Of a stretch of DNA of 64,000 nt, positions 26,579-38,030 are shown piece after piece (within the stretch, counting starts at the first letter, position 1; each line of letters starts with the position of its first letter). The notes under the pieces were generated by a model. It saw only the letters and a list, made by a program, of their open reading frames with translations. It made no database searches and had not been told where the DNA came from. The DNA comes from Takakia lepidozioides. Lineage: Eukaryota > Streptophyta > Takakiopsida > Takakiales > Takakiaceae. The translations under genes and the position numbers were made by a program. The stretch covers positions 64,708,756-64,772,755 of the forward strand of contig CM060731.1 of NCBI GenBank assembly GCA_030704615.1. Direction: 5' to 3'.

Positions 26579-29241
26579 TACTCGTAAGACGTTGTTTGCC
26601 GGAGCCTTGTGGCCATTGACCCCGCGCCCAGTTTGAGCGGAACACAAAGGGACAGAACCTACCTTTCTCAGGGGCTGATGCCGGTAGTAAGATTCACCTT
26701 GGAAGAAACAATTGATCCGGGTTTTCCAGATAATCCTCTAGAAATCCCTTTACACAAGCATCAACCTGCTGTGTGTGGTTTGCCCAATAACTAGGCCCCA
26801 AAAGGGCCTGGGCCTTTGGCTCAGCCTCGAAACTTTCAAAGTTGGTAAACAGAGGTACAGGCACAGTTCCCTTGACAGATTTGAAGAGGGCGTCTCTCTG
26901 GTGAGAGAACCCCGGACAATGAATCAGAAAATGAATGTCTTCAGGTTGCCCACACAAAGGGCAATTGCACTCTCCCTTTCCTCTCTGCTTTCGTTTGCTG
27001 TTCAAAGGTAGGCTTCCCGCCCTGAGTTTAAATTTCAGTCTAGTGCCGAGAGTGGGTAGGCCCTTGAGGTCATCCATGATGTCCTCCCTCATGTCACAGA
27101 CTGGATACAAGTTCAGGGAAGTTTTCTGCCAAACTTCATTTTTCAGACAATTTCCTGGCAACAGACATGGCTTTGGACACTACAGCCTCTAACTCAGATT
27201 TATCCAGCAGGGTCAAGACTTGCATGCTAAGATTCAGATCCTTGAGAATCTCTTCTACTCTCTTCCGCCAGGACTTAGGGCATATGTTGCAGCTGACCCG
27301 ACCATCTGACCTTGGATTCATCTCATCAGGAGCTTGAGGAAGGGATGCCAAACTCACCCTGAACAGCCACATTGGCTGTTTTGGAGCATGCTGACATGCA
27401 CTCCTTAAGCACCCCCACTTGAATGGATTCTAGAGACTTGGGGTTATCGATCCATATTGCAGATGCGTACTCCAAGGCAGGTCTAATAACGCGACAAAGC
27501 ATGGTTTTTTTAACCTCAGAGTCGATCCCTCTGCAGTGGAAAAATTTAGTGAGATCCAGCACTTTGCGCTTGCCAATTTGAACAACTTTCTGAAAATGTG
27601 CAGCCACAATCTAATGGGAGCATTGTAAGCCTTTGAGATATACTCCAATTCATCAGGGCTGTCTTGAATCATAGGAACAGTTTTTCCAACTGTGTGCTTC
27701 CATTCTTCTGAGGACCCCTCACTGTTAGACCTAGAAATTCTGCCAAGGATACTGTAGTGGGTTTCAAAGGTTTTGACAATGTCAACCGTTGAAGTCACCA
27801 CTGCACCCTTAGTAGTCCTCAGCGCTTGTACTTGCTGACAGTTTTTCGGCTTGTATAAACATTGAAGGGCCAACCGGAATCTCTTGTCATAGGTGGTTTG
27901 AGTTTATTTCACTGTATAGCTTGTCCAACTATAATTTCTTCTGAGACCTTCAAGCTAATAGATATCTTTGCGGATCTGGTAGTACCTAGCCCACAATTCT
28001 TTGTTGGTATTCAAATTGCAGAACTCTTTACAGAGGACTCGTCTCTCAACTATCTTGAGTTTAATCTCATTGGTCCACCAATTAACAGCTCTACCGCAGA
28101 CAATTAGTTTCCTCCCAATGATCTTGTCAGCCACAGAGGAGACGAAACTCTCATCCACTGCTCTTTCTACTTCATTTCTTGCATTGCCAGAGCGAGACTG
28201 AAGGTCTTGGAGCAAGTGGACAAAATGAGGGAGAGCCTCTTGCAAGGCCTGGACATACTCAGCCTTAACCTCTTCATTTTGGAATTTCTATGACTTCCGA
28301 ATCGAAAGTTCACAGATCTCTTGGTGTTGGGAAAACACCCCTTGATCTCAGTCCAAACCAGGAAGTGGTCAGAGGTACCAATATCAGTTCTGTCGATCAA
28401 CACATTGGCTTTCTGGGAAACAAATCTTTGTCCATTATGATTTAATCCACAATGGAACGTTCCCCAGTTTGGCTTTCTCACGAGTCCACTGCACTTGGTC
28501 TCCTTTTGACCTATTATTCAAGCTCAAAAGCTGAAGTTCTTCAAGATGGTTTATTAACCGTCTACCATTAGAATTCAGCTCGTCCTCGCCAAATGGCCCA
28601 ATGGTATCATCCTGATGAAGCCTTTGCCCACCCGGGCATTGAAGTCACCCAATAAGACCACCTGACCTTTGGTGAGGAACTTAGCACAGTCCAGCTTTAC
28701 GTCTTCGAAGGCTTTGTCTGCGTCAGCACTAAGGGTCCCCTCTGTGGCCATGTAAACACAACCCACAAAGAGGTCCTTCGTATTCACACCGCCCTTCAAT
28801 TTCAGTTTTAGCCAGATACTGTGCTCATACCACAAACCCTTGTTGATAATTGTCACACAAGAAATCACGGACAAAGACGCCAACCCCTTTTTGACCACGT
28901 TTGGCAGAGGCCGCCTTAAGAGCGCACATCTTACCGATCCAATTATGACCATTGACATCTCCACTCAGTTTGACCGAAGTTTCCCTTGTCTCTTGCCCAG
29001 CACAGATATGAATATTCCGAAGAACTTGTCCCACTTCGAATTGTTTCCTTTGGTTAGTCAGCCCTGAGAAATTGAAAGTGCCCAACCACAAGCCAGCCCT
29101 TTGCCTATGAATTGTTTGTCGTCTAGGTAGCCTATGGTTGCTCCTGGACGGCCAACCGTTCTGCAAAGGGGGGACAATTACCCCGTGTGTAGATTTTGCT
29201 CGTCTTGGGTAAACTTTAAGGATTGGTAAACCATTCAGAGT
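26579..29241 (-). mobile_element. LINE copy B with endonuclease, internally deleted
   Basis: Minus-strand copy whose 3' tail lies at 26580-26690 and whose 5' end is near 29241. It keeps the APE-type endonuclease missing from copies A and C. At about 27605 the frame jumps from the AYNAPI segment straight to the region after the RT catalytic box, so about 1 kb, including FADD, is lost. The full finger CNCPLCGQPEDIHFLIHCPG is visible near 26900. A purine-rich AGATGGAGA(G/T)AGAAAG occurs just outside both ends (26559-26578 and 29242-29271) and may be the target-site duplication. Confidence 0.88.
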
Positions 29242-29322
29242 AGATGGAGATAGAAAGAGAAAGAAAGAAAGTTTATAATGTCCACAAATGACCAAAGAGG
29301 TTATGTGACAGTATTGTATCAT
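28575..29322 (-). CDS. LINE APE-type endonuclease region (copy B, frameshifted)
   Basis: Two overlapping frames carry the endonuclease. 29322-28825 holds LGTFNFSGLTNQRKQFE, a QETRE (catalytic Glu region) and KGVGVFVRDFL. 28964-28575 holds LFVGCVYM and VVLLGDFNARVGK (the GDFN box). The downstream GTSDHFLVW (SDH box) is in the frame at 28481-28167. These are exonuclease-endonuclease-phosphatase motifs that nick target DNA. At least two frameshifts make it inactive. Confidence 0.8.
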
Positions 29323-32300
29323 AAACAGAGCTCAAGAACTAAATCATTGGAAAAACACAGACAGTCAAAGAAAGAAGAAAATAGAAACGTCCTGCAGTGG
29401 ATGGTAGGAGAAGGACTACTCTACTGTACAGGTCAGATTTACCTGCGATGGTGGTGGCTTGCGTCTTACTACTAGGGAATGGGTTGACTGAATTTTCTGC
29501 ATGGAATTCTTGAATACTAGGTGGGAATCACCTAATTTGAGCAAGAACTATTTCTTTATCAGTAGAGGTCATTGGTACAACAGTTACTGCACGCTGTAAG
29601 CTGAAGGTGGGTACATTGTCCTAGGCAGGAGGCACCTCTATTGCAGCTGGAGCAACAGCAGGAGATTGTATGCAGTGGTTGGTTTATGTGCTGGCCCTAC
29701 TTACTGGGAGAATGCTGTTGTCTGTAGTGTCCAGAGCTGCTCCTAGTCACCTTTTTGGCTCTGAAGCAATCTATTGGGGCTCCAATAAGATCATCAGCCA
29801 TTGAAGAGATAGTGCTTTGTAAGGTCCTTTGCCTGCCTGAATGGCCATGAATTCAAACGTACGAAAGACACCCTTCAGAGATGAAGGCATCTGTGTGCTA
29901 CCCATAAGATCTTGCATTTGATGTTATTCCCTTAGTGAGGAATTATCACATTAGCATAAGGAATGCGATCTGGCAAGTAGGGTGTAGCTAGAAAATTTGA
30001 AGAAAGGACTGACCCCAACACACATATTACTTACATGGGATGGGGAGGAAATTAGGCATTGGCACAGCACTGAGCAGGCTCTGGTCTATTGCGGATCAGA
30101 TGGGCCAATTCTTTTCAAGATGAAGGTGTAGGTGAGGTCAGCTCAATTTTCCTCTCGCGCATGTGGGTGTTGAAACCCACTCGAGGTAAACATTCAAATC
30201 TCAATGTAATGTTAATAAAAGATTCCGGTTTGACTCCCCTCTGGTAACTAACTCCTGGCAATAGACATCAAGAAACCCCACTACTTGATAGTAGCTTATG
30301 TCTACGAAGGGCGCCTACAGTAGATTGTTCAGAATGTACTCATGAGAGGTTGTTGCTTTGAGAAGTTCTTTGTTCCTCTGCTTCTTTGGTTTGACTTCTC
30401 TTTGCCATGTATGGGTTGGGCAATTTCATTCCGTTAAACAGCATAAGTTTTGGGTTACAGCACTTTCCCAATCTCTATTTGACAATGCTGGGAACTTTGA
30501 GGTATAGTCACCCCATCTAGCTTGCTCAGGGTACGCCCTGGGACAACTTTCATGGTTTTTGTCTTTTGATTGAGAACCTTTTCCGTGCTCAAGTTGCTAA
30601 TACACATTGAATTCATCAGAGACCAGCAGTCTCTTGTGGATGCTCTAGTATCATATTTTGAAATGCTATTTAGGCCACAATTGTTTCTGAAGATCTAAGT
30701 GCCTGAAACAGGGCACATTGCACCTAGAGTGGTTTCCTTGAGCATAGTTCAGGTACCCTTACATGAAAACAGTAGGGCCTGCTGGAGTCATTCGATTAAA
30801 AGACTTCACTCCATTCAGGTGTCCACGGCCTTCCGAAGCATTGCTGCATTCTCGGATTCAACTCACTGTGATGTCATCCAACGCCCTGCTCCCTGCTAGC
30901 AACAATACCCAAAGAGGGCGACAGCCGCCAACTTCTACGCATCATAAAATGCTCATCATACCGCCCGAACCCTAAACCCTGAACATCTACAAGCTACACC
31001 TCAGTATTGCCTGGTATGTCTTTCAGTACAATCCACGCTTTTATGCGCATTTTGTCTGACATCAGAATTGACGGGAGAGCAAGACGACATATGGCTAGTA
31101 AATAAGAAGACTAGCAATGGTGAGTGCAAAACTGGAGGATGATGCTCATCCACGAATGCCGTGTGAAACTTAACCAAATGAAAGTGTAGATCAAGCAAAG
31201 AAGGAGTAGCAACCTCTGTGATAGGCACATGCAAGCTCCGAGAGACGTTCAGCAGCACCGGATCTCCCACTGCACCTGCTCACCCTCTCCGCTCTTCTCC
31301 CTTTGACCCAGCAGAGAATCGACGATATTCTGTGGATTTCCGCTAGCCTCTCATCCTCTGTATCTCCGTCAGGACTCTTCACTCATTGCCATAGAATTCG
31401 CCGACTCAGAGCATACTACATCCCCAATTCAAGTGCAATTTGTGGAAACTGGTGTGAGATGAGAGAGAAACTGACCATAACAGCCAGCGAGTGCACGAGA
31501 CACAAGGTCTTCATTGACTGTTCCTGCGAATGATGCCATGATAGCACGGTCTCTGCGGGATTCTCACCCTCTTCGGCCACGCAGGAACAGGAGCGCGGGG
31601 ACGGGGGCCGCGGGTCCCGTGATGCTCCCCGATTGTTCACAAAGCAAGGGAACATTTCCTTGTCTTCTCCTTTTACACTATGTACCATTGGTTCCTTATC
31701 AAGCATATCCTACGAATCTCCAATGAAACAGACTTCTGTTCATTGATTATCAGCCTCGTTACAGAATAATTCTAGAATCTTTAGGATATTCTATGGAGAA
31801 TGGTATCAATCTACTGATTGCCATGGTCAGAAACTTGTTGGCTGATGCTCGGAGTTTTGAATTGCCTGGCTCTTGCCTTTGCAGGTAAGGCATCGACTTT
31901 CTCACAGTTTGCTGGTTCCCCTTCCTCTTTTATGCAAGCCGTGGAAAGTATAGACGATACCATGCACCTCTCTTCCTCTCCGTTTCTGGTTTGATTCTCT
32001 GCCCAGGTTTGGACTGCGTTGCAGCATTCTGTTTGCGAGTCTGGTTAAGGGCAGCAGGAGGTTATATCATGATGTTGGGCTTGGGGGATGCTGCAACTAA
32101 TTAGCTGTACGATCTGTGATGTCTCTGAGGCATTGAGTGAAGACAGGCACCTTCAGAGCAGGGTCCAGGCCCTCAAAGAAACTTGGTCGTACTTAGAAGG
32201 ATTGTTGCAGTGCAGAACTTGGAGGAGAAGAGGAGGAGAAGTCATCAGATGGAGATAGAGTAGGCCATACATGTGGCTTGCAGTTTCGTGTGATAATTTG

Positions 32301-32325
32301 TGTCTCTTTTTTCTTCGGTTTATAG
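29272..32325. other. No assigned gene; scattered coding-like minus-strand pieces
   Basis: Minus-strand pieces with protein-like composition and good splice sites occur at 29961-29705 (see next feature), around 30120-29960 (LLSAVPMPNFLPIP, then STPYLPDRIPYANVII across a GTAAGT...TTTCTAG intron), and near 30560-30420 (ESCPRAYPEQARWGDYTSKF). Stops interrupt them. At 31700-31000 there are short minus frames without recognisable family. The GC-rich patch at 31570-31620 stands out in base composition. An exon 1 for the LRR gene may lie at 31847-31886 (MLGVLNCLALAFA before GTAAG). Confidence 0.3.
29705..29961 (-). other. Coding-like exon segment, family unknown
   Basis: Two overlapping minus frames look coding. 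One reads MQDLMGSTQMPSSLKGVFRT, then FEFMAIQAGKGPYKALSLQW. The other starts at 29801 with MADDLIGAPIDCFRAKKVTR and ends at a perfect A|GTAAGT donor at 29704. They may be one protein split by a frameshift. I cannot name it. Confidence 0.3.
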
Positions 32326-32800
32326 GTCCCATCCCCGATGATCTGTGTGCAAGTGTGCCATATCTTGTTATTTTGGACCTGTCTTATAACCAGATCACGG
32401 GTCAGATCCCTGAAAATATCTCAACTTGTCTATACCTCAACCGGCTAATCTTGAACAACAATAGGCTTACGGGAAAAATTCCAGGGCAGCTTGGACAACT
32501 TGAACGTCTCCAGCAGTTGGATGTGTCAAGTAACCAACTTGAAGGGATGATTCCAACTAGTTTTGCGGACCACAAAGTTGAAAACCAAACAGGATTTCCT
32601 GCAAGCAGTTTTTGAACAGTTCACTCCTTTGTGGTCCTCCTTTGACTAACAATTGCACAGCCACAGCCATCCATAAAGGGGGACAGGGAGCTGTGGTTCG
32701 CGATGTAATTTTGTTGGTGGCAATCGGGGCCTTGCTTACATGGTTGCTGGCCACTCGGGCGTTGTTTGCATGGTTCTTCCTGAGACAACTGTGCAGCTGA
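32326..32800 (+). pseudogene. BIR-type LRR receptor kinase fragment without kinase
   Basis: After a TTTATAG acceptor, the exon reads GPIPDDLCASVPYLVILDLS, YNQITGQIPENISTCLYLNR, then two more LRRs (LTGKIPGQLGQLERLQQLDV) and, after a one-base frameshift in a T run near 32611, SSLLCGPPLTNNC. A hydrophobic membrane segment (about 32705-32790) follows and ends at a stop. Order and sequence follow BAK1-interacting receptor-like kinases (BIR, LRR-X), which restrain BAK1 co-receptors in immunity and growth. The cytoplasmic kinase-like domain is missing. A receptor-like decoy is imaginable, but the frameshift points to a pseudogene. Confidence 0.75.
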
Positions 32801-32894
32801 GAGACAACTGAGAGACAGCTGAGGGACCAAAAATACAAAGGGTCGGCCAGCGCCCTCCGACTCCCGAGCAGCCTGGCAGCTTACACTAGACCTG

Positions 32895-33090
32895 TCGGTA
32901 CCATAGTGTACTGGTCAGTTGATCCAAAAGGGGGTGTTGGACCCTTTTCAATTCGCCCATGTGAGTTGGGGTTCAAATCCTGCTACCTTAAAGTGTGTGT
33001 GGTATGTTCTGGTTTCACTGACCAGTCCTGTTCCTCATGGCTCGTTGGCAAGGGCCAGGTCTCCTTTATACCAAGGAAATGAAATAAAGT
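32895..33090 (+). repeat. tRNA-derived SINE-like sequence
   Basis: GGGGTTCAAATCCTGC at about 32976 matches the pol III B box. TGGTCAGTTGATCC about 65 bp upstream could be a decayed A box. An AT-rich end follows. No intact tRNA cloverleaf is visible. Confidence 0.4.
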
Positions 33091-33524
33091 TAACAAAATT
33101 AGCTGGGAAAATACTATATGCAGTATGCTCGCGGCGTGCCTTGGAATTCTACTCTCCTTATGAACCTCTGTCTGCCGACTTCTATCTTGACTATCGCGAG
33201 TTAGGGATGACTCTGATGAGGTGTAGTTGGTCAGAGCTTGACAAAGTTCCTTGCAGCACTGTAAAAGTCCAGGTTGCATTTGTCAGTTGATGAGTGCGGA
33301 GAGAGAACTCTGTCGAAATCAGACGTTAGCTTTATATGCAAATTATGAAAAAATAGCTAAACAATCCTTGAAAGATATGTCAGGCTGTTGGAAGTTATAT
33401 GCATACTACAGAGGGAGACGCGAATTAGCCTCGGGGATGCAGGTGCCTAACTGAGATATGACGGAGGTGATGTGTAGTCGAACAGGTACACTGTTCTTAT
33501 CGACGCGACTTCCGTTCCTCTTCC

Positions 33525-34204
33525 GTTGCTCATGGCGTGCTGCTGCTGCTACTGATTGTTGTGGATGTGTGCGGTTGGTGTTAGAGTTCAGCCACGGTGG
33601 CCCTGCTGGTCTTCAAGGAGTGGCTCAAAGGGCTGGTCGACGACCAGCTCTCGGCCAATTGGGCGATCGCCACCGATGTCTCTGCTTGCACCTGGACAGG
33701 CGTTTCTTGCAATTCCTACCTTCAAGTGACAAGGCTCGAGAGAGAGAGACTGCCCGACTCTCAGGGTCAATTTCTTCCGAGCTTGGGTCAGTGCTCAATT
33801 TACTACATCTGGACCTGAGTGGTAACACTCTACGTGGGTCAGGAAATCCTCCCCATATAGGAAACCTTCTCAATTTGCAAGACCTAGATCTCAACTCCAA
33901 CTCGTTTATTTCTGGCAATGTTCATACCGAGCTGGAGTTGTTTAATATTTCCAATTTGCTATACCTCGACCTCAGCCACAACGCCATGTCTGGGACTATC
34001 CCCTCCCAAAAAGTCTCAAGTGGTGAACCTGCAGTATCTAGATTTCAGCAGTATTATGTTCTCCGGAGGACTCCCAGCCGTTCAAACCATGCATGAGCTT
34101 CAGCACCTGGATCTTAGTAGCAATAATCTCTCTGGTTTCGTATCTCCAATGCTAGGCTCCGCTCTTTCCAAGGTAAGTTTTCTCGACCTGAGCAACAACT
34201 GTTA
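33525..34204 (+). pseudogene. LRR receptor kinase, N-terminal part, broken
   Basis: A leader-like LLLLLIVVDVCGWC is followed by a TAG at 33592. In the same frame comes ATVALLVFKEWLKGLVDDQL, NWAIATDVSACTWTGVSC, a classic LRRNT_2 cap with its WTGVxC. LRRs follow in shifted frames: LNLLHLDLSGNTLRG, IGNLLNLQDLDLNSNSF, ISNLLYLDLSHNAMSGTIP, ELQHLDLSSNNLSG, VSFLDLSNN. The layout is that of EMS1/PSKR-like LRR receptor kinases. At least one nonsense codon and several frameshifts are present, and no kinase domain lies downstream. Confidence 0.75.
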
Positions 34205-34399
34205 ATCGAGGAGTATACGAGTATACACGTACCCTGATAGCGCTCAACCTTTAGATAAATAACTTCACGGAGCAGGATTTTCCTAGGGAGGTGGGCAAGC
34301 TAGTGTCAAAATTGAGGGAGTTTGAATGCTTCTCTAAGTAGAATGACAAGGCCCATTCCTCCGGCTCAGCTAGGTCAGCGATAATTTCTTCTCAGGTGA

Positions 34400-35393
34400 G
34401 TCTCAGGTGCGATTCCCGACTCGGATTTGGTAGAAGTCTGATACCAGGAATTGTGGAATCAGTGGCTCCACACCTTCTTCGCTCTCTAACTGCATAGGTT
34501 AATATTCCTTGCCCCAATGTCGCTATCTAGAGTTGAAAATGATTTTATTTTCACTGGTTTTGACAGTTTCACTCTGTCTAAAACATGTATCAGATGTTAT
34601 AACATAGAGTAGTGTAAACTTCTATGTGTCATAAATATATGTCAAGGCATATTTTCTTGCATGAGCTTGATCTTAGCTGGAATACCATGTCCGGTCCGAT
34701 TCCAGACTCGTTTCGGCATCAAGAAGTTGAGAATGTGAATCTGGGTTTTTGTGGAATCAATGGCTCCACACCTCTCTAATAACTGCAGCAGCTTGGAGGT
34801 TAGTATCCCTTGCCCCAAGATCACTAGTACAAAATGGGTTTGTTGTCAGTATTTTTGAGATTTTCCAGTCAATTTGCTGTCTACACCAGTAAGTGATTTG
34901 ATTTTTTTCCTTAATAATATATATCTAGTGTTGGTAATAATGTCAAAACATGTTTTCCTTGCAGGAGCTTGATCTTATCTATAGTAACATATTGACTCCG
35001 ATTCCAAACTCCTTTGCGCATCTCAAGAAGTTGAGAAGTCTGAAACTGACAGATTGTGGAGTCAATGGCTCCATACCTGCTTGGCTCTCTGCATGCAGCC
35101 TGGAGGTCCTTGCCTAAATCCCAAGTAAAAACGGTGTTTTTGACAATTTCCTGCCAATTCGCTGTCTTGAATAATTTGATGTTCTTCTTTAAATAATTCT
35201 ACATTTCTGGCAAGAATTGTGTAAAATTCAAAACATGTATTCTTGCAGGAGCTAAATCTTGGCGATAATATCTTCTGAGGCGATTTCCGGACTCGATTGG
35301 GCATCTCAGGAACTTGAGAAGTCTGATACTAGGAAGTTGTGGAATATCAGTGGCTCCATACCGTCATGGTTCACTAACTGCAGCAGTCTGGAG
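34400..35393 (+). repeat. Tandem array of one LRR exon (four copies) with introns
   Basis: Four related copies end at about 34497, 34798, 35105 and 35393; the last three span 34663-34798, 34965-35105 and 35249-35393. Each encodes about two LRRs (ELDL, then IPxSFxHLKKLRSLxL, CGxNGSIPxWLSxCxSLE). The last two have a TTGCAG acceptor; copy 2 has TTGCATGAG at that place. A GT donor ends each. Spacing is about 285-300 bp. Copies 1, 2 and 4 carry deletions or stops. They continue the LRR gene at 33.5 kb and show growth of the ectodomain by exon duplication. Confidence 0.75.
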
Positions 35394-35462
35394 GTCAGTA
35401 TTCCTTGTCCAATCATGCAAGTCCTTTGGGCTCCATAACTAAGACCTACGCGAAGCTAAATA

Positions 35463-35620
35463 TACCAATTATCGCCCTTGTATAGCTATCCCGTGCGCTT
35501 TCTTGCTTCTTCTCTCAGAGTACAGCTTATGTTGATTGTGCAAAAGACAATTCCGAGCTTGGATCCTACAACGCATACAACACTGGAGCAGACCCCTAAG
35601 AGGAATTCACTGAAACAAGG
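35463..35620 (+). repeat. Dispersed repeat shared with 59803-59950
   Basis: TATACCAATTATCG, then TCCCGTGCGCTTTCTTGCTT, TTGTGCAAAAGACA and GCATACAACA-like words occur in the same order at 59803-59950, in the middle of the inverted PDF-motif region. It ties this LRR locus to the PDF-motif repeat family. Confidence 0.65.
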
Positions 35621-35639
35621 CTAGCTACCCCACCAGCCC

Positions 35640-35800
35640 TCAAATTAATAGCTTGTGTAGATAGAGCACTCATGCCTCACCCGTGATCGGGATTCAAATC
35701 CTGATACTTTGTCACGTTTGGTATACTTTGGGTCTGCGGTTCAATATCCTTAATGCCTCCATCATGGCCCATAAATAAAAGGGAGAACACTAGGAATAAT
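35640..35800 (+). repeat. Possible SINE (B-box-bearing)
   Basis: AGATAGAGCACTCATGCCTC, then GATCGGGATTCAAATCCTG, resemble the A- and B-box spacing of tRNA-derived SINEs. Weak evidence. Confidence 0.35.
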
Positions 35801-36274
35801 GTAAGAACTTAACAAATAACCCAATTTCAACTTTGAATTCTGGACTTTTGGCTTAAATCCGGACCAAACTTAATATATTACTGAATTAAAATTAATTCAA
35901 ATAGTACTAATATTATGGTGTAATGTCTGAATGAACTTTGTGAAATTACAGGTGACGTCATACTTGCTTCAAAATGTGTCATATGTGCTTGTGGAGTTGT
36001 AGTACTCAACAATTCATCGAACGTCCACTGGGAAGTCGAATGATGTCATAATATTACATTATACAATCACGATAAACAACTATGTCACATCGAACATCGA
36101 ACATTGGCGACTCCGACTCTATCATACTCGATACAACTTGCTAATTTTAATTGAATCTTCATGTTGACAAGCACATTCAGAGACAATGCCTTTGGAATGA
36201 TGTTTTGGGTATAACAAGGGCAGTAAAATATTAGAAGAGCATGAAACATTAGGAAGAGGTAACAGGGTAGTACA

Positions 36275-36580
36275 ATAAGGTTTGGGTTTACGGTAAGGGT
36301 AAGGGTTTAGGGTTTGGATTTAGGGTACGAATGGACAAACAAATTTGGAAGATTCACACTCGCTAGAGCTAATAAATATAAGGGGAATTTGATATCCTTG
36401 TAATCATACCTTATCCAACAAAGAATATATTAAAAGAACATGAAACATTGGAAAGAGGTAACATGGTAATACAATAAGGTTTTGAGTGTAACTAGCCTAG
36501 TACAACAAGGTTTTTGGTTTAGGTAACGGTAAGGGTTTAGGATTTAGCGTAGGGGTTATGGGTTTAAGGTAAGTGCATGT
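36275..36580 (+). repeat. Interstitial telomere-like repeats (TTTAGGG variants)
   Basis: GGTAAGGGTTTAGG, GTTTAGGGTTTGGATTTAGGG and similar degenerate copies of the plant telomere unit TTTAGGG occur in two clusters, about 36275-36330 and 36510-36580. Two flanking segments (ATGAAACATT(A/G)GGAAGAGGTAA at about 36241 and ACATTGGAAAGAGGTAAC at about 36445) show that the block itself is duplicated. Confidence 0.65.
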
Positions 36581-36625
36581 CAATCCAAAACAAAGGAAAA
36601 AAATAGCGAAAGGACAAGACATTTG

Positions 36626-36685
36626 GATAACCATAATGGTTATGGTTATGGTTATGGTTATGGTATGGATAGTTATGGTTATTCC
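36626..36685 (+). repeat. (GGTTAT)n microsatellite
   Basis: About six GGTTAT units, partly interrupted. It accounts for the Thr-Ile repeat frame on the other strand, which is not a gene. Confidence 0.8.
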
Positions 36686-36764
36686 CATTTGTAAAGAGAA
36701 AGGGAAGGGTTTCGGGGTAATGTCTCTCTATCTTTTGTGCATACTCTCTCTCCGTCATCTTCTT

Positions 36765-38030
36765 CTAAGTTTTGTGCCCAATTTTTAGGGATCGCAACTC
36801 AGGGAAGGTCGATGCAGCCATAATCAGATCCAAATACTCGTGCAGCTGGTTAGTGCACTGGGAGAGAATGAGATGCATGACATGCCTGAAATTTGTGAGA
36901 AAATATGACGTTAACGATGTTCGGGACCGCTTTAACAATTCTCGCAAGCGCAACATTAGCTTATGCACACTCCTTGTGGCCGCCTCATTCCACACCTTGC
37001 TTACCAGCCTTGCTGCGTGCTAACCATGCTGTCGTCAACCTCTTCTCTCTCTCACGGACTCTCTCAACAATCTTGCTTACGATTTTACTAGAAATTGAAC
37101 GGAATTTGAATAACGGCTACTTGATGTTATGATAGATCTTATGGGCGCATGACCTTTTGTGGTTATTTTTATCATCATACATGATTGTGGCTGCCCAGAC
37201 TTGTCAGGTTGATTTAGGATGGGAAGTGATTTTTTCATATTACTCAAATCTGTAATGATCACTAATATTGCTTCATGCACATTGTTTGATCATGCTGTTG
37301 GCTTGAGTTTTTATCTACCCATGTTTTATATTCTATTTTTTAATATATATATATATACATACAAACTAGTTGATGAATTGTTGCAACAATTTTGCTACCA
37401 TCAACTTGTCATTTTAATTATAAGTAGTACCCCAACAACATGATCTTTATCAGATGAACAGTGAGGTAACTTGTAGTATAGTGCTCACTTTTGTAGAGTA
37501 TTTCTCATCCTTGTTGTATCTCTTTCGCTCCCATACATGTTGTGGAGGTTCTTGATGTACTTGATCTTAGTGGACGCAGATAGGTGTGGACACTCTCATT
37601 GTGCCATATCGGATGCTTCACATGGGCAGATCCAGGCACCAAATGCACAATCTGCTCGTGATCTTGCAAAACGGCCTTAACGCGGATGACATGTGAAAAG
37701 CTCAAATAACTTGGCATAGCTGTAAACGGCCTTAACGCAGATGACATGTGAAAAGCTCAAATAACTTGGCATAGCTGTAAACATTCTTGGCGGATCTGGC
37801 GAGAGGCTTCGGCGGCTGATGGAGCAACCTGGTAGTTCCCAACCAGGGCACAAACCTTTGCGACTGCTGCGGTGCACGTCCTGTCCCCAGAAACAAGACT
37901 CCACAATATGACGTAGGGTCAAAGTGAAGTAGTAAAACAATGTGCCATAACTGGCACGAACATTCTTACCGGATGCATCTGAATCAACAACACAACACCC
38001 CACGAGAGACGACAGGGGAGGGAACTTGAC
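36765..38030 (-). other. Disrupted coding-like region, family unknown
   Basis: Minus-strand pieces look protein-coding but sit in different frames: TKIKYIKNLHNMYGSERDTT (about 37570-37510), AVLQDHEQIVHLVPGSAHVK (about 37680-37610), AAVAKVCALVGNYQVAPSAA (about 37880-37815) and HKLMLRLRELLKRS (about 36960-36910). A possible non-coding first exon with a GTAAG donor lies at about 38650-38590. I cannot name the gene; it appears broken. Confidence 0.3.
37671..37783. repeat. 56-bp direct duplication
   Basis: The segment from CGGCCTTAACGC to TTGGCATAGCTGTAAAC is present twice back to back with almost no difference (G/A at one site). It interrupts the coding-like frame on the minus strand. Confidence 0.85.

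Noticed and set aside
33458-34096. 212-codon frame as one LRR protein
   Set aside because: Its first third is out of frame with the true LRRNT cap (ALLVFKEWLKG); only the second half is LRR-coding.
36497-36758. Thr-Ile and His-Asn repeat frames on the minus strand
   Set aside because: They are translations of the GGTTAT microsatellite.
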